In this document: positions 7,904-15,806 of the stretch, piece by piece | Position numbering within the stretch: the first letter of the stretch is position 1 | Layout of the letters: each line of letters starts with the position of its first letter | From: JBBKWQ01 sp037969115 | GTDB lineage: Bacteria > Actinomycetota > Acidimicrobiia > Acidimicrobiales > Ilumatobacteraceae | Direction of reading: 5' to 3' | Assembly (NCBI GenBank): GCA_037969115.1 | Contig: JBBKWQ010000127.1 | Span: 1 to 36,106 of the forward strand | DNA length: 36,106 nt | Position numbers and translations under genes: made by a program | Notes under the pieces: generated by a model | Told to the model about the DNA's origin: nothing | What the model saw: only the letters and a program-made list of their open reading frames with translations | Databases searched by the model: none

Positions 7904-9922
7904 CTACCGACCACGAGCAATCTCGACAACCGCATCGAGCGTGGTCGGGTCCTTCAGTGCGCCGCGGCTCGCCACGGTGTCGGGGTCCGCACCGAGCAGG
8001 ATCTTCTTCACAGGCAGCTCGAGCTTCTTGCCGCTCAACGTCGTCGGAATGGCGGCGACCTGGTGCACCTCGTCGGGCACGTGACGAGGAGACAACCCAC
8101 TTCGCAGCCCACCTCGAATTCGTGCGGTCAGTTCGTCGTCGAGCACGGCGCCATCGTCGAGCGCGACCAACAGGACGAGTGTGCCGGGGTCGTCGGCGTC
8201 GGGCGCTTCCAGGTGCACGACGAGGCTGTCGGCGACACCGCTGATCGACTCCGAGACGCGGTAGATCTCTGCCGTGCCGACGCGCACGCCACCGCGGTTC
8301 AGCGTGGCATCCGACCGGCCGCTGATCACACAACTGCCCCGATCGCTGATGGTGATCCAGTCGCCGTGACGCCACACGCCTGGGAAGTCGTCGAAGTAGG
8401 CACCTCGATAGCGCGAACCGTCGTCGTCTCCCCAGAACCCGACGGGCATCGACGGCATCGGCTGCGTCAGAACCAACTCACCCTGACGCCCGATGTGAGC
8501 TCGACCGTCGTCGTCGAACGCCTCGACCGCGGCGCCGAGATATCGGCACGAGATCTCGCCCTCCCAAACCGGTGTCATCGAGCTTCCACCCACGAACGCC
8601 GAGCAGATGTCCGTGCCGCCGCTGATCGACGAGAGCATCACGTCGGGCGACACCGACTCGTACACCCATCGGAACCCGTCCGCCGCCAACGGCGCACCGG
8701 TCGAGCCGATTGCTCGCAGACGGCTCAGGTCGAAGGATTCGCCGGGCGTGATCGCGGCGCGTCGACCGGCTGTGATGAGCGGCGCGCCGACGCCGAACCA
8801 TGTGACCTGCTCGTCCGCTGCGAGCCGCCAGAGCGTCTCCGGACCGTCGGCCCCAGGATCGCCGTCGAACAGCACCAGCGTGGCGCCCACGAGCAGCCCG
8901 GAGACGACGTAGTTCCACATCATCCAGCCGGTCGTGGTGAACCAGAAGAAGCGATCGTCGGCGCCGATGTCGGAATGCAGACCGATCGTCTTGAAGTGCT
9001 CGACGAGTACTCCTGCGTGGCCGTGCACGATCGGCTTCGGGAGCCCGGTCGTACCCGACGAGTACAACACGTAGAGCGGATGGTCGGGCGCGACCTGGAC
9101 GAACTCGATGGGTCCCGCCTCAGCGAGCAGATCACGCCATTCCAGCACCGGACCCGAGTCACCCCCGGTGGCACCGAGCGTGGGCCCGGCCTCGTCGTGG
9201 AGGAACTCCACCATCACCGTCGCACTGAGGGTCGGGAGTCCGAAACGGATCTCGGCGAGTTCGTCGACACGGCTGACGTCGCGGCGTCCGTACCGGTATC
9301 CGTCGACGGCGAAGAGCACCTTGGGCTCCACCTGGGTCAGACGGTCGAGCACTGCTCGCACACCGAATTCGGGAGCGCACGATGTCCAGATGGCGCCGAG
9401 ACTCGCCGTGGCGAGAAAGGCAACGATCGTCTCCGGAATGTTCGGCAGGTAGGCCGCCACCCGGTCGCCCTCGCTCACACCGAGTCGTTTCAGTCCCAAA
9501 CGCGCCCGCCCGACCTGATCGCGAAGGTCCGCCCTGCTCAGCTCGACGCGGCCCCGGCTCTGCGACAACCCGACGATCGACACGTCGTGTTGAACCCCGG
9601 GTGGTCCCTTGCGTTCGAAGGTGCGCAAGGCATGTTGGGCGTAGTTCAGCCTCGCTCCCTCGAACCACTTCGCTCCCGGCATCTCTCGCGTCGACAACAC
9701 CTGCCGGTACGGCTCGACGGCCTGGACGTCGAAGAAGTCCCAGATCGCCGCCCAGCACTCCTCCAACCCGTCGGACACCGACCAGCTCCAGAGCTCGTCG
9801 TAGTCCGCAAAGGACCTGCCGGTGCGCGTTTCGCAGAAGCCGAGGAACTGCCCGAGCCGCGTTCGTTCACGGGCATCGTCATCAGGCTCCCACAGGACCA
9901 TCGGATCGCTCATGTCGGGCAT
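7904..9922 (-). CDS. aacS: acetoacetyl-CoA synthetase (acetoacetate-CoA ligase)
   Basis: The protein of about 672 residues belongs to the ANL adenylating superfamily and matches acetoacetyl-CoA synthetase in length and motifs. It activates acetoacetate with ATP and CoA, feeding ketone-body carbon into central metabolism. The N-terminus has the family block M-P-G-A-K-W-F-E-G-A-R-L-N-Y-A. The ATP-binding P-loop is Y-S-S-G-T-T-G-L-P-K-P, followed by F-F-W-F-T-T-T-G-W-M-M-W-N. Near the C-terminus L-S-G-K-K-L-E-L-P-V-K-K contains the conserved acyl-adenylating lysine region. GTG (9928) and ATG (9922, 9913) are possible starts; a GGGGGAG ribosome-binding site supports 9922. It is divergent from a broken MFS gene. 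Confidence 0.92.
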   Translation of the reverse strand: MPDMSDPMVLWEPDDDARERTRLGQFLGFCETRTGRSFADYDELWSWSVSDGLEECWAAIWDFFDVQAVEPYRQVLSTREMPGAKWFEGARLNYAQHALRTFERKGPPGVQHDVSIVGLSQSRGRVELSRADLRDQVGRARLGLKRLGVSEGDRVAAYLPNIPETIVAFLATASLGAIWTSCAPEFGVRAVLDRLTQVEPKVLFAVDGYRYGRRDVSRVDELAEIRFGLPTLSATVMVEFLHDEAGPTLGATGGDSGPVLEWRDLLAEAGPIEFVQVAPDHPLYVLYSSGTTGLPKPIVHGHAGVLVEHFKTIGLHSDIGADDRFFWFTTTGWMMWNYVVSGLLVGATLVLFDGDPGADGPETLWRLAADEQVTWFGVGAPLITAGRRAAITPGESFDLSRLRAIGSTGAPLAADGFRWVYESVSPDVMLSSISGGTDICSAFVGGSSMTPVWEGEISCRYLGAAVEAFDDDGRAHIGRQGELVLTQPMPSMPVGFWGDDDGSRYRGAYFDDFPGVWRHGDWITISDRGSCVISGRSDATLNRGGVRVGTAEIYRVSESISGVADSLVVHLEAPDADDPGTLVLLVALDDGAVLDDELTARIRGGLRSGLSPRHVPDEVHQVAAIPTTLSGKKLELPVKKILLGADPDTVASRGALKDPTTLDAVVEIARGR

Positions 9923-9988
9923 TCTCACAGTTCTCCCCCGTCGCCGCTCACCCGACTCCGCCCGACTACGACCTGCGACAATGCTGCG

Positions 9989-10958
9989 ATGTCGAGACTG
10001 GTGTGGACGGTGGTGCTCACGGGCGCGGCGATGGTGTTCCTCACGATTGGGACCCGACAGTCGCTCGGACTGTTCCTCAAACCGGTGGTCGACGGCCTCG
10101 GGACCGACCGAGAATCGTTCGCTTTGGCGCTCGCCGCACAGAACCTCATCATCGGTCTACCGCTCGCAGCAATCGCAGCAGACCGGCTGGGTCGTCCAAC
10201 TCCTCATCGACCACAACGGCTGGCGAAGCACACTCGCGGTGCTCGGCATCGTGTCGCTCGTTTTGGTGTGCGCAGCGTCACGATTGCTCCCCGCAGACGA
10301 CGCGTCACCGTTGGAGACCGCAGTCCTGACGGAACCGCTCACCTCGGCCGTGACCAGGGCGCTGCGCAATCGCAGCTACGTCCTGCTCGTCTGCGGGTTC
10401 TTCGTGTGTGGGTTCCACGTGGCGTTCATCGCGAGCCATCTCCCTGCGTATCTCACCGACGAGGGTCTGTCCGACTCGACCGCGGCGGTCGCACTGGCGA
10501 TGGTCGGCTTGTTCAACATCGCCGGCGCACTCGGAGCCGGATGGCTCGGCGATCGATTCCGGCGGCGAACGTTGCTGTCATTGCTGTATCTGCTCCGAGC
10601 TGTCGTGATGACGTGCTTCCTGATCATCCCGTTGACGGCCGGTGTCGCTATCGGCTTCGGAGCGGTGATGGGGGTGCTCTGGCTCTCGACCGTGCCACTC
10701 ACCAGCGGTCTCGTCGCTTCGATCTTCGGGCCGAGGTACCTGTCGACGCTGTTCGGCATCGTGTTCCTCGGACACCAACTGGGCGCATTCCTCGGCGTGT
10801 GGCTCGGCGGTCGCGTCTACGACTCGACTGGCGGCTACGGCCCGGTCTGGGTGGTGGCGGTGGCACTCGGCCTGATCGCTTCGTTGCTCCACATCCCGAT
10901 CTCGGGCCAACCTGCACCAGCACATCCGCAACCGGTCCCGGTTGGCGCAACGTCGTAG
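9989..10958 (+). pseudogene. MFS transporter pseudogene with an out-of-frame internal deletion
   Basis: The sequence encodes an MFS protein in two registers. From the ATG at 9989 (with GACAAT 6 nt upstream) one frame gives TM1 and TM2 and a motif-A-like A-A-D-R-L-G-R, ending near 10190. The remainder, from W-V-V-Q-L-L-I-D-H-N-G-W-R-S to the stop at 10958, is in another frame. It contains a clear MFS C-terminal half with A-G-W-L-G-D-R-F-R-R-R and about seven membrane segments. Together the parts make about 320 residues, whereas intact relatives have about 400, so roughly TM3-TM5 are missing. A single deletion of 3n+1 or 3n+2 bases near 10180-10200 explains both the shift and the loss. An assembly error cannot be excluded. 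Confidence 0.75.
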
Positions 10959-10961
10959 CGC

Positions 10962-11342
10962 TCAGCCGGGATGGGCCAACGCGTTGCTCACCGCCGACAG
11001 GATCTGCGCGGCATCGAGGCCGCGTTGCCTTGCTTCGGTCACTGCCGACTCAACCGCGGCGATCGCCGAATTGGATGCAGTTGCAGCCTTCGGCAGACCG
11101 CACACCGTCGTACCCCGGCGACCGCGCTGACGTACCAATCCGTCACGTTCCAGCTCACGATACGCCCGGGCGACCGTGTTCACGGCCAGCCCCAGATCAC
11201 CGGCGAGCTGCCGTATCGAAGGCAGCGAGACCCCGACAGCCAGATCGCCCGAGCCGATCAATTCGGTGACCCTCGCCTTGATCTGCGCGTACGCAGGCTG
11301 CTTCGAATCGGGATCGAGCTCGATGTAGGGGGTATCGCTCAC
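10962..11342 (-). CDS. GntR-family regulator (YtrA-type, short)
   Basis: A 126-residue transcription regulator with a GntR winged helix-turn-helix: P-A-Y-A-Q-I-K then G-V-S-L-P-S-I-R-Q-L-A near residues 36-47 and N-T-V-A-R-A-Y-R-E-L-E at 55-65. The C-terminal part is only about 45 residues of helix, too short for a FadR or HutC ligand domain, which is characteristic of the YtrA subgroup. Its GTG start at 11342 overlaps the stop of the upstream membrane-protein gene (GTGA, 4 bp), so translation is coupled. YtrA-type regulators usually repress their own operon, and a perfect palindrome overlaps the only promoter of this pair. Confidence 0.87.
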   Translation of the reverse strand: MSDTPYIELDPDSKQPAYAQIKARVTELIGSGDLAVGVSLPSIRQLAGDLGLAVNTVARAYRELERDGLVRQRGRRGTTVCGLPKAATASNSAIAAVESAVTEARQRGLDAAQILSAVSNALAHPG

Positions 11343-12196
11343 GACGGGGCTCGCACCCGGTCGTGTTGTGGCGCGCTCCGCCCGAAGCGCGGAATCGACT
11401 TCCAGACGGCGAAGAACCCACTGAGGATCGCTGCCAGCGACGTCAGCGCCAGTACGTTGTCGATCCAGCGCACGACGGGACCCATCGCGCCGTCGATGAG
11501 CGCCGCGTCCGTCGCCAAACGTGCGAGGGCGACGCCGCCGAACATGAGTGCCCCTCCGAGGGCGGCGATCACCGACGCGCTCCGTACTGCGTGATCGACC
11601 GCCGCCCGATCGCCCGGCGACGTCACAACGGGTCGTCGAGCCATGGAGTTCCCCGCGAAGAGACCGCATCCGACCACGATGAGGGCTGCGGAACCGACGA
11701 CGATCGCCTGTCGCACGGTCAGCGCCGATGGTGCGTACGATCCGCTCGGGTCGATGACGATCGTCATGAGCACCGCGACAGCGACGAGCACGCCGATGGC
11801 GATGACGCATCCGACCAACCAGCCGCGGACGTAGGTGGCCGACGTTCTCGGATCGAGACTGGCCTTGGCGGAACGACCATCCGGCCGGGGCCGTAGCAGT
11901 TCACCGAAGACCGCACCACCTGCGTAGCCACCTGCCAGCGTGAAGAGGCTCACCGGGCCTCCGATGTCGATCGACCCGAACTTCTCGACGAACGCGACCA
12001 CGACGACGACGACGGCGAATCCGCCGAGTCGAAACATCCGAGCCCACCAGATGTACGAACGCAGCAAGGCAGCGTTGTTCGTCGTGACCGGCACGTCGTA
12101 CCGATCGGCGAAGAGGTCGATGTGATGGTCGGTGGGTGACTGGAGCAGCACCGTCAGGAGGACGAGGAGCACTGCACAGAACAGGAGAGTTTCCAT
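11339..12196 (-). CDS. multi-pass membrane protein co-encoded with a GntR regulator
   Basis: A hydrophobic protein of about 285 residues without a family I can name. About seven or eight membrane segments are visible. The first is at residues 1-18; the others lie in G-G-F-A-V-V-V-V-V-V-A-F, L-F-T-L-A-G-G-Y-A-G-G, I-A-I-G-V-L-V-A-V-A-V-L and later stretches. A polar loop (residues about 20-45, with S-P-T-D-H-H-I-D-L-F) follows TM1, as in some integral membrane proteins that accompany YtrA-type regulators. I chose the ATG at 12196 because TACAAA lies 7 nt upstream and a TTGCTT box 17 nt above that, giving a leaderless transcript; a TTG at 12232 is the longer alternative. Its product is likely the regulated partner of the GntR protein. 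Confidence 0.72.
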   Translation of the reverse strand: METLLFCAVLLVLLTVLLQSPTDHHIDLFADRYDVPVTTNNAALLRSYIWWARMFRLGGFAVVVVVVAFVEKFGSIDIGGPVSLFTLAGGYAGGAVFGELLRPRPDGRSAKASLDPRTSATYVRGWLVGCVIAIGVLVAVAVLMTIVIDPSGSYAPSALTVRQAIVVGSAALIVVGCGLFAGNSMARRPVVTSPGDRAAVDHAVRSASVIAALGGALMFGGVALARLATDAALIDGAMGPVVRWIDNVLALTSLAAILSGFFAVWKSIPRFGRSAPQHDRVRAPS

Positions 12197-12203
12197 TGAT
12201 CGT

Positions 12204-12232
12204 TTTGTAGCAGTTGTCTTGCTACAAAGCAA
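12204..12232 (-). promoter_or_regulatory. promoter and palindromic operator of the membrane-protein/GntR operon
   Basis: A perfect 9-bp inverted repeat (TTTGTAGCA / TGCTACAAA, 7-bp spacer) occupies 12204-12228. On the minus strand it overlaps the -35 box TTGCTT (12227-12232) at one arm and holds the whole -10 box TACAAA (12204-12209) in the other; the two boxes are 17 bp apart. The -10 ends 7 nt before the ATG, so the mRNA should begin at the start codon. A bound GntR dimer would block the promoter. Confidence 0.7.
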
Positions 12233-12239
12233 TCAATTT

Positions 12240-13106
12240 CTAGCCGGCCGAGGCAAGTTCGGGGAATCTGTCGACGAGCGCCTGTGCCGTCATGGCGCTG
12301 CGCCACGCAGAGCCGTCCTTGGTGTAATGGATGCCGTCGTGCTGGAACCAGTCGTCGAGCACCGCATCTGACCAGTAGTAGGCCCGCAGGCTCGGCCACC
12401 GATACAGCGCCACGTCGAGTTCGTGATTGAAGCTCTGCATGTTCACGTTCGAGTAGGCGCCGGTCGTTCGCTGAGTGCGCGCGTCGACCCACAGCACCGG
12501 ATCGGGAGCCAACACACTCATCATCCGGTCGATGCGCTCCGCGTGTCCCACCGCCGAACCCGCAGCCACGTTCGCCGCGTCATTGGTGCCGATCATCACG
12601 ATCCAGCAACCGACGAATCCCGACTGCCGGATCGCCGTGGCGGCCTCGACGGCATTCTCCTGCCAACTGGCGATGCGCTCCACGGTCGACCGTCCGCCTG
12701 ACACCGAGACGTTGACGTTCTCGACGCCGACCGCTCGCAAGCGGACCTGGATGTTGTGCTCGGGCCCCGGCAGCCACGAGTCGGTCACCAGGGCCACCAA
12801 CGTCGAGTCGCCGACGATCGCCACATTGCGACATGACGTCGTGGTGGGCGGCGGCAACGTGGTCGTGGTCGTCGTGGTCGTCGTCGTGGTGGGTGGCGTG
12901 GTCGTCGTCGTGGTGGTCGAGCTGGGCGGGCGGCTGGTCGTGGTGCCGATCGGTGCTGTGCTCGACGCCGCGCGCTCCACCGTCGGATCGGGCGCAGCTG
13001 ATGTCGCCGCTGGCGCCGCATCCGCCGCCGGCTCCGGCGTCGACGAACACGACGCCATCAGGACGCTGCCCAACGCAACCACCAACCCGATCCTTCGTCG
13101 CATCAC
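12240..13106 (-). CDS. SGNH/GDSL-hydrolase-like lipoprotein with a poly-Thr linker
   Basis: A 288-residue lipoprotein: signal peptide to lipobox L-M-A-S-C20, then an Ala/Pro/Thr spacer with an almost unbroken threonine run at about 64-90, then an SGNH domain. The catalytic elements are G-D-S (Ser101), G-T-N-D (Asn175) and D-x-x-H (Asp257, His260). The long Thr/Pro linker probably holds the enzyme away from the membrane and may be glycosylated. The reaction is presumably esterase or acyl transfer on an envelope substrate, but nothing fixes it. The GTG at 13106 has TACGGT 7 nt upstream; an ATG follows one codon later. It is the larger-linker counterpart of the gene at 34-900. Confidence 0.78.
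   Translation of the reverse strand: MMRRRIGLVVALGSVLMASCSSTPEPAADAAPAATSAAPDPTVERAASSTAPIGTTTSRPPSSTTTTTTTPPTTTTTTTTTTTLPPPTTTSCRNVAIVGDSTLVALVTDSWLPGPEHNIQVRLRAVGVENVNVSVSGGRSTVERIASWQENAVEAATAIRQSGFVGCWIVMIGTNDAANVAAGSAVGHAERIDRMMSVLAPDPVLWVDARTQRTTGAYSNVNMQSFNHELDVALYRWPSLRAYYWSDAVLDDWFQHDGIHYTKDGSAWRSAMTAQALVDRFPELASAG
12837..12917. repeat. Thr-codon (ACN) microsatellite-like tract
   Basis: About 27 codons, almost all ACG or ACC with a few CCN, encode the threonine-rich linker of the lipoprotein at 12240-13106. The near-trinucleotide periodicity makes the tract prone to replication slippage, so its length may differ between strains. A similar tract begins in the lipoprotein gene at the end of the window. 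Confidence 0.6.
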
Positions 13107-13145
13107 CGCCGAAACCGTACCGGCACCGTGACCGGTCTGGCCGCG

Positions 13146-13679
13146 CTAGTCGAAGTCGCCGAACGCCTGACGCAACGAGCGAAGCAACCCGTTGGCGACG
13201 ATCTGGTCGGCCGGCTCGAGCGGTACCTTCGCGAAGACCTCGGCGTTCAACCGCGCTGCGCCGAGGTCGGCCTGCTCCCGTCCGATGTCGGTGATGGTTG
13301 CGATGACGCCGCGACCATCCTCGGGATTCTTACGCCGCTCGAGCAACCCTGCGGCCGCCAGTCGCTGGGTCGCATTCGTCACGCTGGCCGGATGCACCTG
13401 CAACCGCTCGCCGATCTTGCCGACCGGCAGCGACCCAGTGCGGCTGAACCGGAGGATCATCAGCACCTCGAATCGCGCGAACGTGAGGCCGAGCGGACGA
13501 AGTTCATGCTCGACACGACTCAGCAGCACCTGTTGCACGCGCATGATCGACGTGACGAACGCCATGCCGGCGGCAGACGAGCCCCAACCCTCCTCGACCC
13601 AGCGCGATCGCGCCAGCTCGATCGGATCGACCGGTAGCGAGCTCCGTGCCCGGGTTGCGCTCGACATGTCAACGTTCAC
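13146..13679 (-). CDS. MarR-family transcriptional regulator
   Basis: A protein of about 177 residues with the MarR winged-helix fold. The central region reads L-G-L-T-F-A-R-F-E-V-L-M-I-L, then G-K-I-G-E-R-L-Q-V-H-P-A-S-V-T-N as the recognition helix-turn-helix, then R-R-K-N-P-E-D-G-R-G-V as the wing. MarR proteins are usually repressors released by small ligands, often acyl-CoAs or aromatic acids. It is divergent from the acyl-CoA mutase genes, and a perfect 20-bp palindrome lies between them, so it probably controls the mutase operon and perhaps itself. I chose the GTG at 13679 because GAGG lies 9 nt upstream; an ATG at 13667 is the alternative. Confidence 0.88.
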   Translation of the reverse strand: MNVDMSSATRARSSLPVDPIELARSRWVEEGWGSSAAGMAFVTSIMRVQQVLLSRVEHELRPLGLTFARFEVLMILRFSRTGSLPVGKIGERLQVHPASVTNATQRLAAAGLLERRKNPEDGRGVIATITDIGREQADLGAARLNAEVFAKVPLEPADQIVANGLLRSLRQAFGDFD

Positions 13680-13700
13680 GATGAACACCCTCGTTCGGAC

Positions 13701-13729
13701 TCGACAATACTTTGACGTCAAAGTATCAT
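13701..13729 (+). promoter_or_regulatory. mutase promoter with a MarR-type palindromic operator in its spacer
   Basis: ATACTTTGACGTCAAAGTAT at 13707-13726 is a perfect 20-bp palindrome. On the plus strand it begins right after a TCGACA -35 box (13701-13706), fills the 17-bp spacer, and reaches into the TATCAT -10 box (13724-13729). The -10 is 7 nt before the ATG at 13737, predicting a leaderless mutase mRNA. A MarR dimer here would exclude RNA polymerase. Confidence 0.75.
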
Positions 13730-13736
13730 GTCGTCC

Positions 13737-15371
13737 ATGGCGACCAACCGGGAACTGTGGCAGGCGGCGTACGACACGTCACGTCGACGCGACACCACAC
13801 ACGAGACCATGTCAGGAGTTCGTCTCGACGCCGTCTACGGACCCGACGACGGCGAGTTCCCCGGGCAGTACCCCTACACCCGCGGCCCGTACGCGTCGAT
13901 GTACCGCTCGAAGCTGTGGACCATGAGGATGTTCGCCGGTTTCGGCACCGCCGAAGACACCAACTGGAGATTCAAGGAGATCATCAAGTCGGGCGGCGAC
14001 GGCCTGTCGACCGCATTCGACATGCCGACGTTGCTCGGTCTCGATTCAGACGACCCGATGTCGCTCGGCGAAGTGGGCCGTTGCGGCGTCGCGATCGATT
14101 CCATGGCCGACATGGAAGACCTGTACGCCGGAATCGACCTCGGAGACATCACCACGTCGATGACCATCAACTCGCCGGCCGCCGTGATCTTCGCGATGTT
14201 CGTGGCCCAGGCCGAGCAGGCAGGAATCGACCGGAGCCGGCTCGGCGGCACGCTCCAGAACGACATCCTCAAGGAGTACCAGGCGCAGAAGGAGTTCGTG
14301 TTCCCGCCGCGCCAGTCGATGCGTCTCGTTCGCGACACCATCGCATTCACAGCCACCGAGATGCCGCGCTGGCATTCGATCTCGATCTCCGGATACCACA
14401 TCCGCGAAGCAGGCTCCACAGCAGCAGAAGAACTCGCATTCACCCTCGCGAACGGGTTCGCGTACGACGAGCTCGCGATGCAGGCCGGGCTCGCTGTCGA
14501 TGCGTTCGCACCCCGACTTTCGTTCTTCTTCAACGCACACATCGACTTCTTCGAGGAGATCGCGAAGTACCGGGCTGCCCGTCGCATCTGGGCTCGCTGG
14601 ATGAAAGACAGGTACCGGGCCGAGCACGAGCGATCGATGCAGTTGCGTTTCCACACGCAAACCGCGGGCGTGTCGCTCACCGCTCAGCAGCCCGAGGTCA
14701 ACATCATCCGCACCGCCATCGAGGCCCTCGCGGGCGTGCTGGGAGGCACCCAGTCTCTCCACACGAACTCGATGGACGAGGCGTTGGCGCTGCCCACCGA
14801 GAAGGCGGCGCGCATCGCTCTGCGCACGCAACAGGTGATCGCTCACGAGACCAACGTCGCTCAGGTCGCCGACCCGCTGGGCGGTTCCTATTTCGTCGAG
14901 TCGCTCACCGACGAGATGGAGCGGCAGGCCGAAGAGTTGTTCGCCCACATCGAGACCCTCGGCGACGGATCGATGCTCGAAGGGGCCATCAAGGGCATCG
15001 AGGACAACTGGTTCCAGGGCAGAATCGCCGACTCGGCGTACGAGCAGGAGCGTCGGTTCAACGACGGCAGCCGCATGATCGTCGGCGTCAATGGCTTCAC
15101 CGAAGGCAACGACGAAGCGCAGATCCCCTTGCTCCAGATCACCAACGAAGACGAGGCGCGTCAGCGCAAACGTCTCGACGAAGTTCGCCAGAGCCGTGAC
15201 CAGAACTCGGTCGATGCCGCGCTGGCCCGGATCCGGTCCGAAGCCGCCGATCCCGAGATCAACCTTATGCCGGCGCTCATCGACGCAGTCACCGTGTACG
15301 CAACCCTCGGTGAGATCATGTCGACGTTGGGCAGCGAGTTCGGCCGCCACATCGAGGTGCCGACGATATGA
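13737..15371 (+). CDS. B12-dependent acyl-CoA mutase, large (substrate-binding) subunit; isobutyryl-CoA-mutase-like
   Basis: A 544-residue catalytic subunit of the methylmalonyl-CoA mutase family. It forms the substrate barrel only; the cobalamin-binding subunit is the next gene. Its substrate is a CoA thioester whose carbon skeleton is rearranged by a radical mechanism. The specificity residues can be read from fixed spacing: Phe66 aligns with Tyr89 and Gln184 with Arg207 of P. shermanii methylmalonyl-CoA mutase (118 apart in both), and His221 with His244. Phe plus Gln is the pair reported for isobutyryl-CoA mutase; 2-hydroxyisobutyryl-CoA mutase has Ile plus Gln. The sequence around F-D-M-P-T-L-L-G-L-D-S-D-D-P-M-S also recalls the latter group. 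I favour isomerisation of isobutyryl/butyryl-CoA or a related branched acyl-CoA. An ATG at 13728 is possible, but 13737 fits the promoter. Confidence 0.88.
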   Translation: MATNRELWQAAYDTSRRRDTTHETMSGVRLDAVYGPDDGEFPGQYPYTRGPYASMYRSKLWTMRMFAGFGTAEDTNWRFKEIIKSGGDGLSTAFDMPTLLGLDSDDPMSLGEVGRCGVAIDSMADMEDLYAGIDLGDITTSMTINSPAAVIFAMFVAQAEQAGIDRSRLGGTLQNDILKEYQAQKEFVFPPRQSMRLVRDTIAFTATEMPRWHSISISGYHIREAGSTAAEELAFTLANGFAYDELAMQAGLAVDAFAPRLSFFFNAHIDFFEEIAKYRAARRIWARWMKDRYRAEHERSMQLRFHTQTAGVSLTAQQPEVNIIRTAIEALAGVLGGTQSLHTNSMDEALALPTEKAARIALRTQQVIAHETNVAQVADPLGGSYFVESLTDEMERQAEELFAHIETLGDGSMLEGAIKGIEDNWFQGRIADSAYEQERRFNDGSRMIVGVNGFTEGNDEAQIPLLQITNEDEARQRKRLDEVRQSRDQNSVDAALARIRSEAADPEINLMPALIDAVTVYATLGEIMSTLGSEFGRHIEVPTI

Positions 15372-15390
15372 CCGACACGACGGAGCGCTG

Positions 15391-15795
15391 ATGGCAGCAG
15401 AACGAATTCTCATTGCGAAGGTCGGTCTCGACGGCCACGATCGAGGCATCAAGGTGGTCGCGCGCATCCTGCGTGACGCCGGCTTCGAGGTGATCTATAC
15501 GGGCCTGTTCCAGACGCCACAAACGGTCGCAGCGGCCGCTGTCGACGAGGATGTCGACGCGATCGGTCTGTCGATGTTGTCGGGAGCACACATGACGCTG
15601 GCTCCGCTCGTCGTGGAAGAGGTGCGGAACCGCGGCGCCGACATCCCGGTCGTGGTGGGCGGCATCGTGCCCGATGCCGACATCATCACCCTCAAGGAAC
15701 TGGGCGTGGCCGCCGTGCTCACGCCGGGCGCGACCGCCGACGAGATCGCGGCCGAGATGCGGGCCGTGCTGGACGGAGCAGCGGCCGCGACCTGA
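15391..15795 (+). CDS. B12-binding small subunit of the acyl-CoA mutase
   Basis: A 134-residue cobalamin-binding domain protein. It carries the base-off/His-on motif D-G-H-D-R-G at 14-19, where His16 coordinates the cobalt, then L-S-M-L-S-G-A-H and V-V-V-G-G at the nucleotide-tail pocket. It pairs with the large subunit 19 bp upstream to form the two-part mutase seen in isobutyryl- and hydroxyisobutyryl-CoA mutases; methylmalonyl-CoA mutase usually has this domain fused. A GGAG ribosome-binding site 5 nt before the ATG supports the start. It should be co-transcribed with the large subunit under the MarR-type operator. No MeaB-type chaperone GTPase is present nearby. Confidence 0.92.
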   Translation: MAAERILIAKVGLDGHDRGIKVVARILRDAGFEVIYTGLFQTPQTVAAAAVDEDVDAIGLSMLSGAHMTLAPLVVEEVRNRGADIPVVVGGIVPDADIITLKELGVAAVLTPGATADEIAAEMRAVLDGAAAAT

Positions 15796-15806
15796 CACCT
15801 TTGATG

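Noticed and set aside
8063..11269. A 1068-codon open frame on the plus strand
   Set aside because: It is mostly antisense to acetoacetyl-CoA synthetase and the GntR gene, with Arg/His-rich composition typical of GC-rich antisense frames. Only its 9989-10190 part is real, as the start of the MFS pseudogene.
12840..12930. Repetitive GTC/GTG-rich stretch considered as a CRISPR or VNTR array
   Set aside because: There are no repeat-spacer units; it is simply the reverse strand of Thr codons in a lipoprotein linker.
13737..15371. Methylmalonyl-CoA mutase
   Set aside because: The Tyr/Arg pair required for the methylmalonyl carboxylate is Phe/Gln here, and the B12 domain is a separate protein.
14046..15467. 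A 473-codon open frame on the minus strand
   Set aside because: It is antisense to the mutase large subunit and has no recognisable motif.
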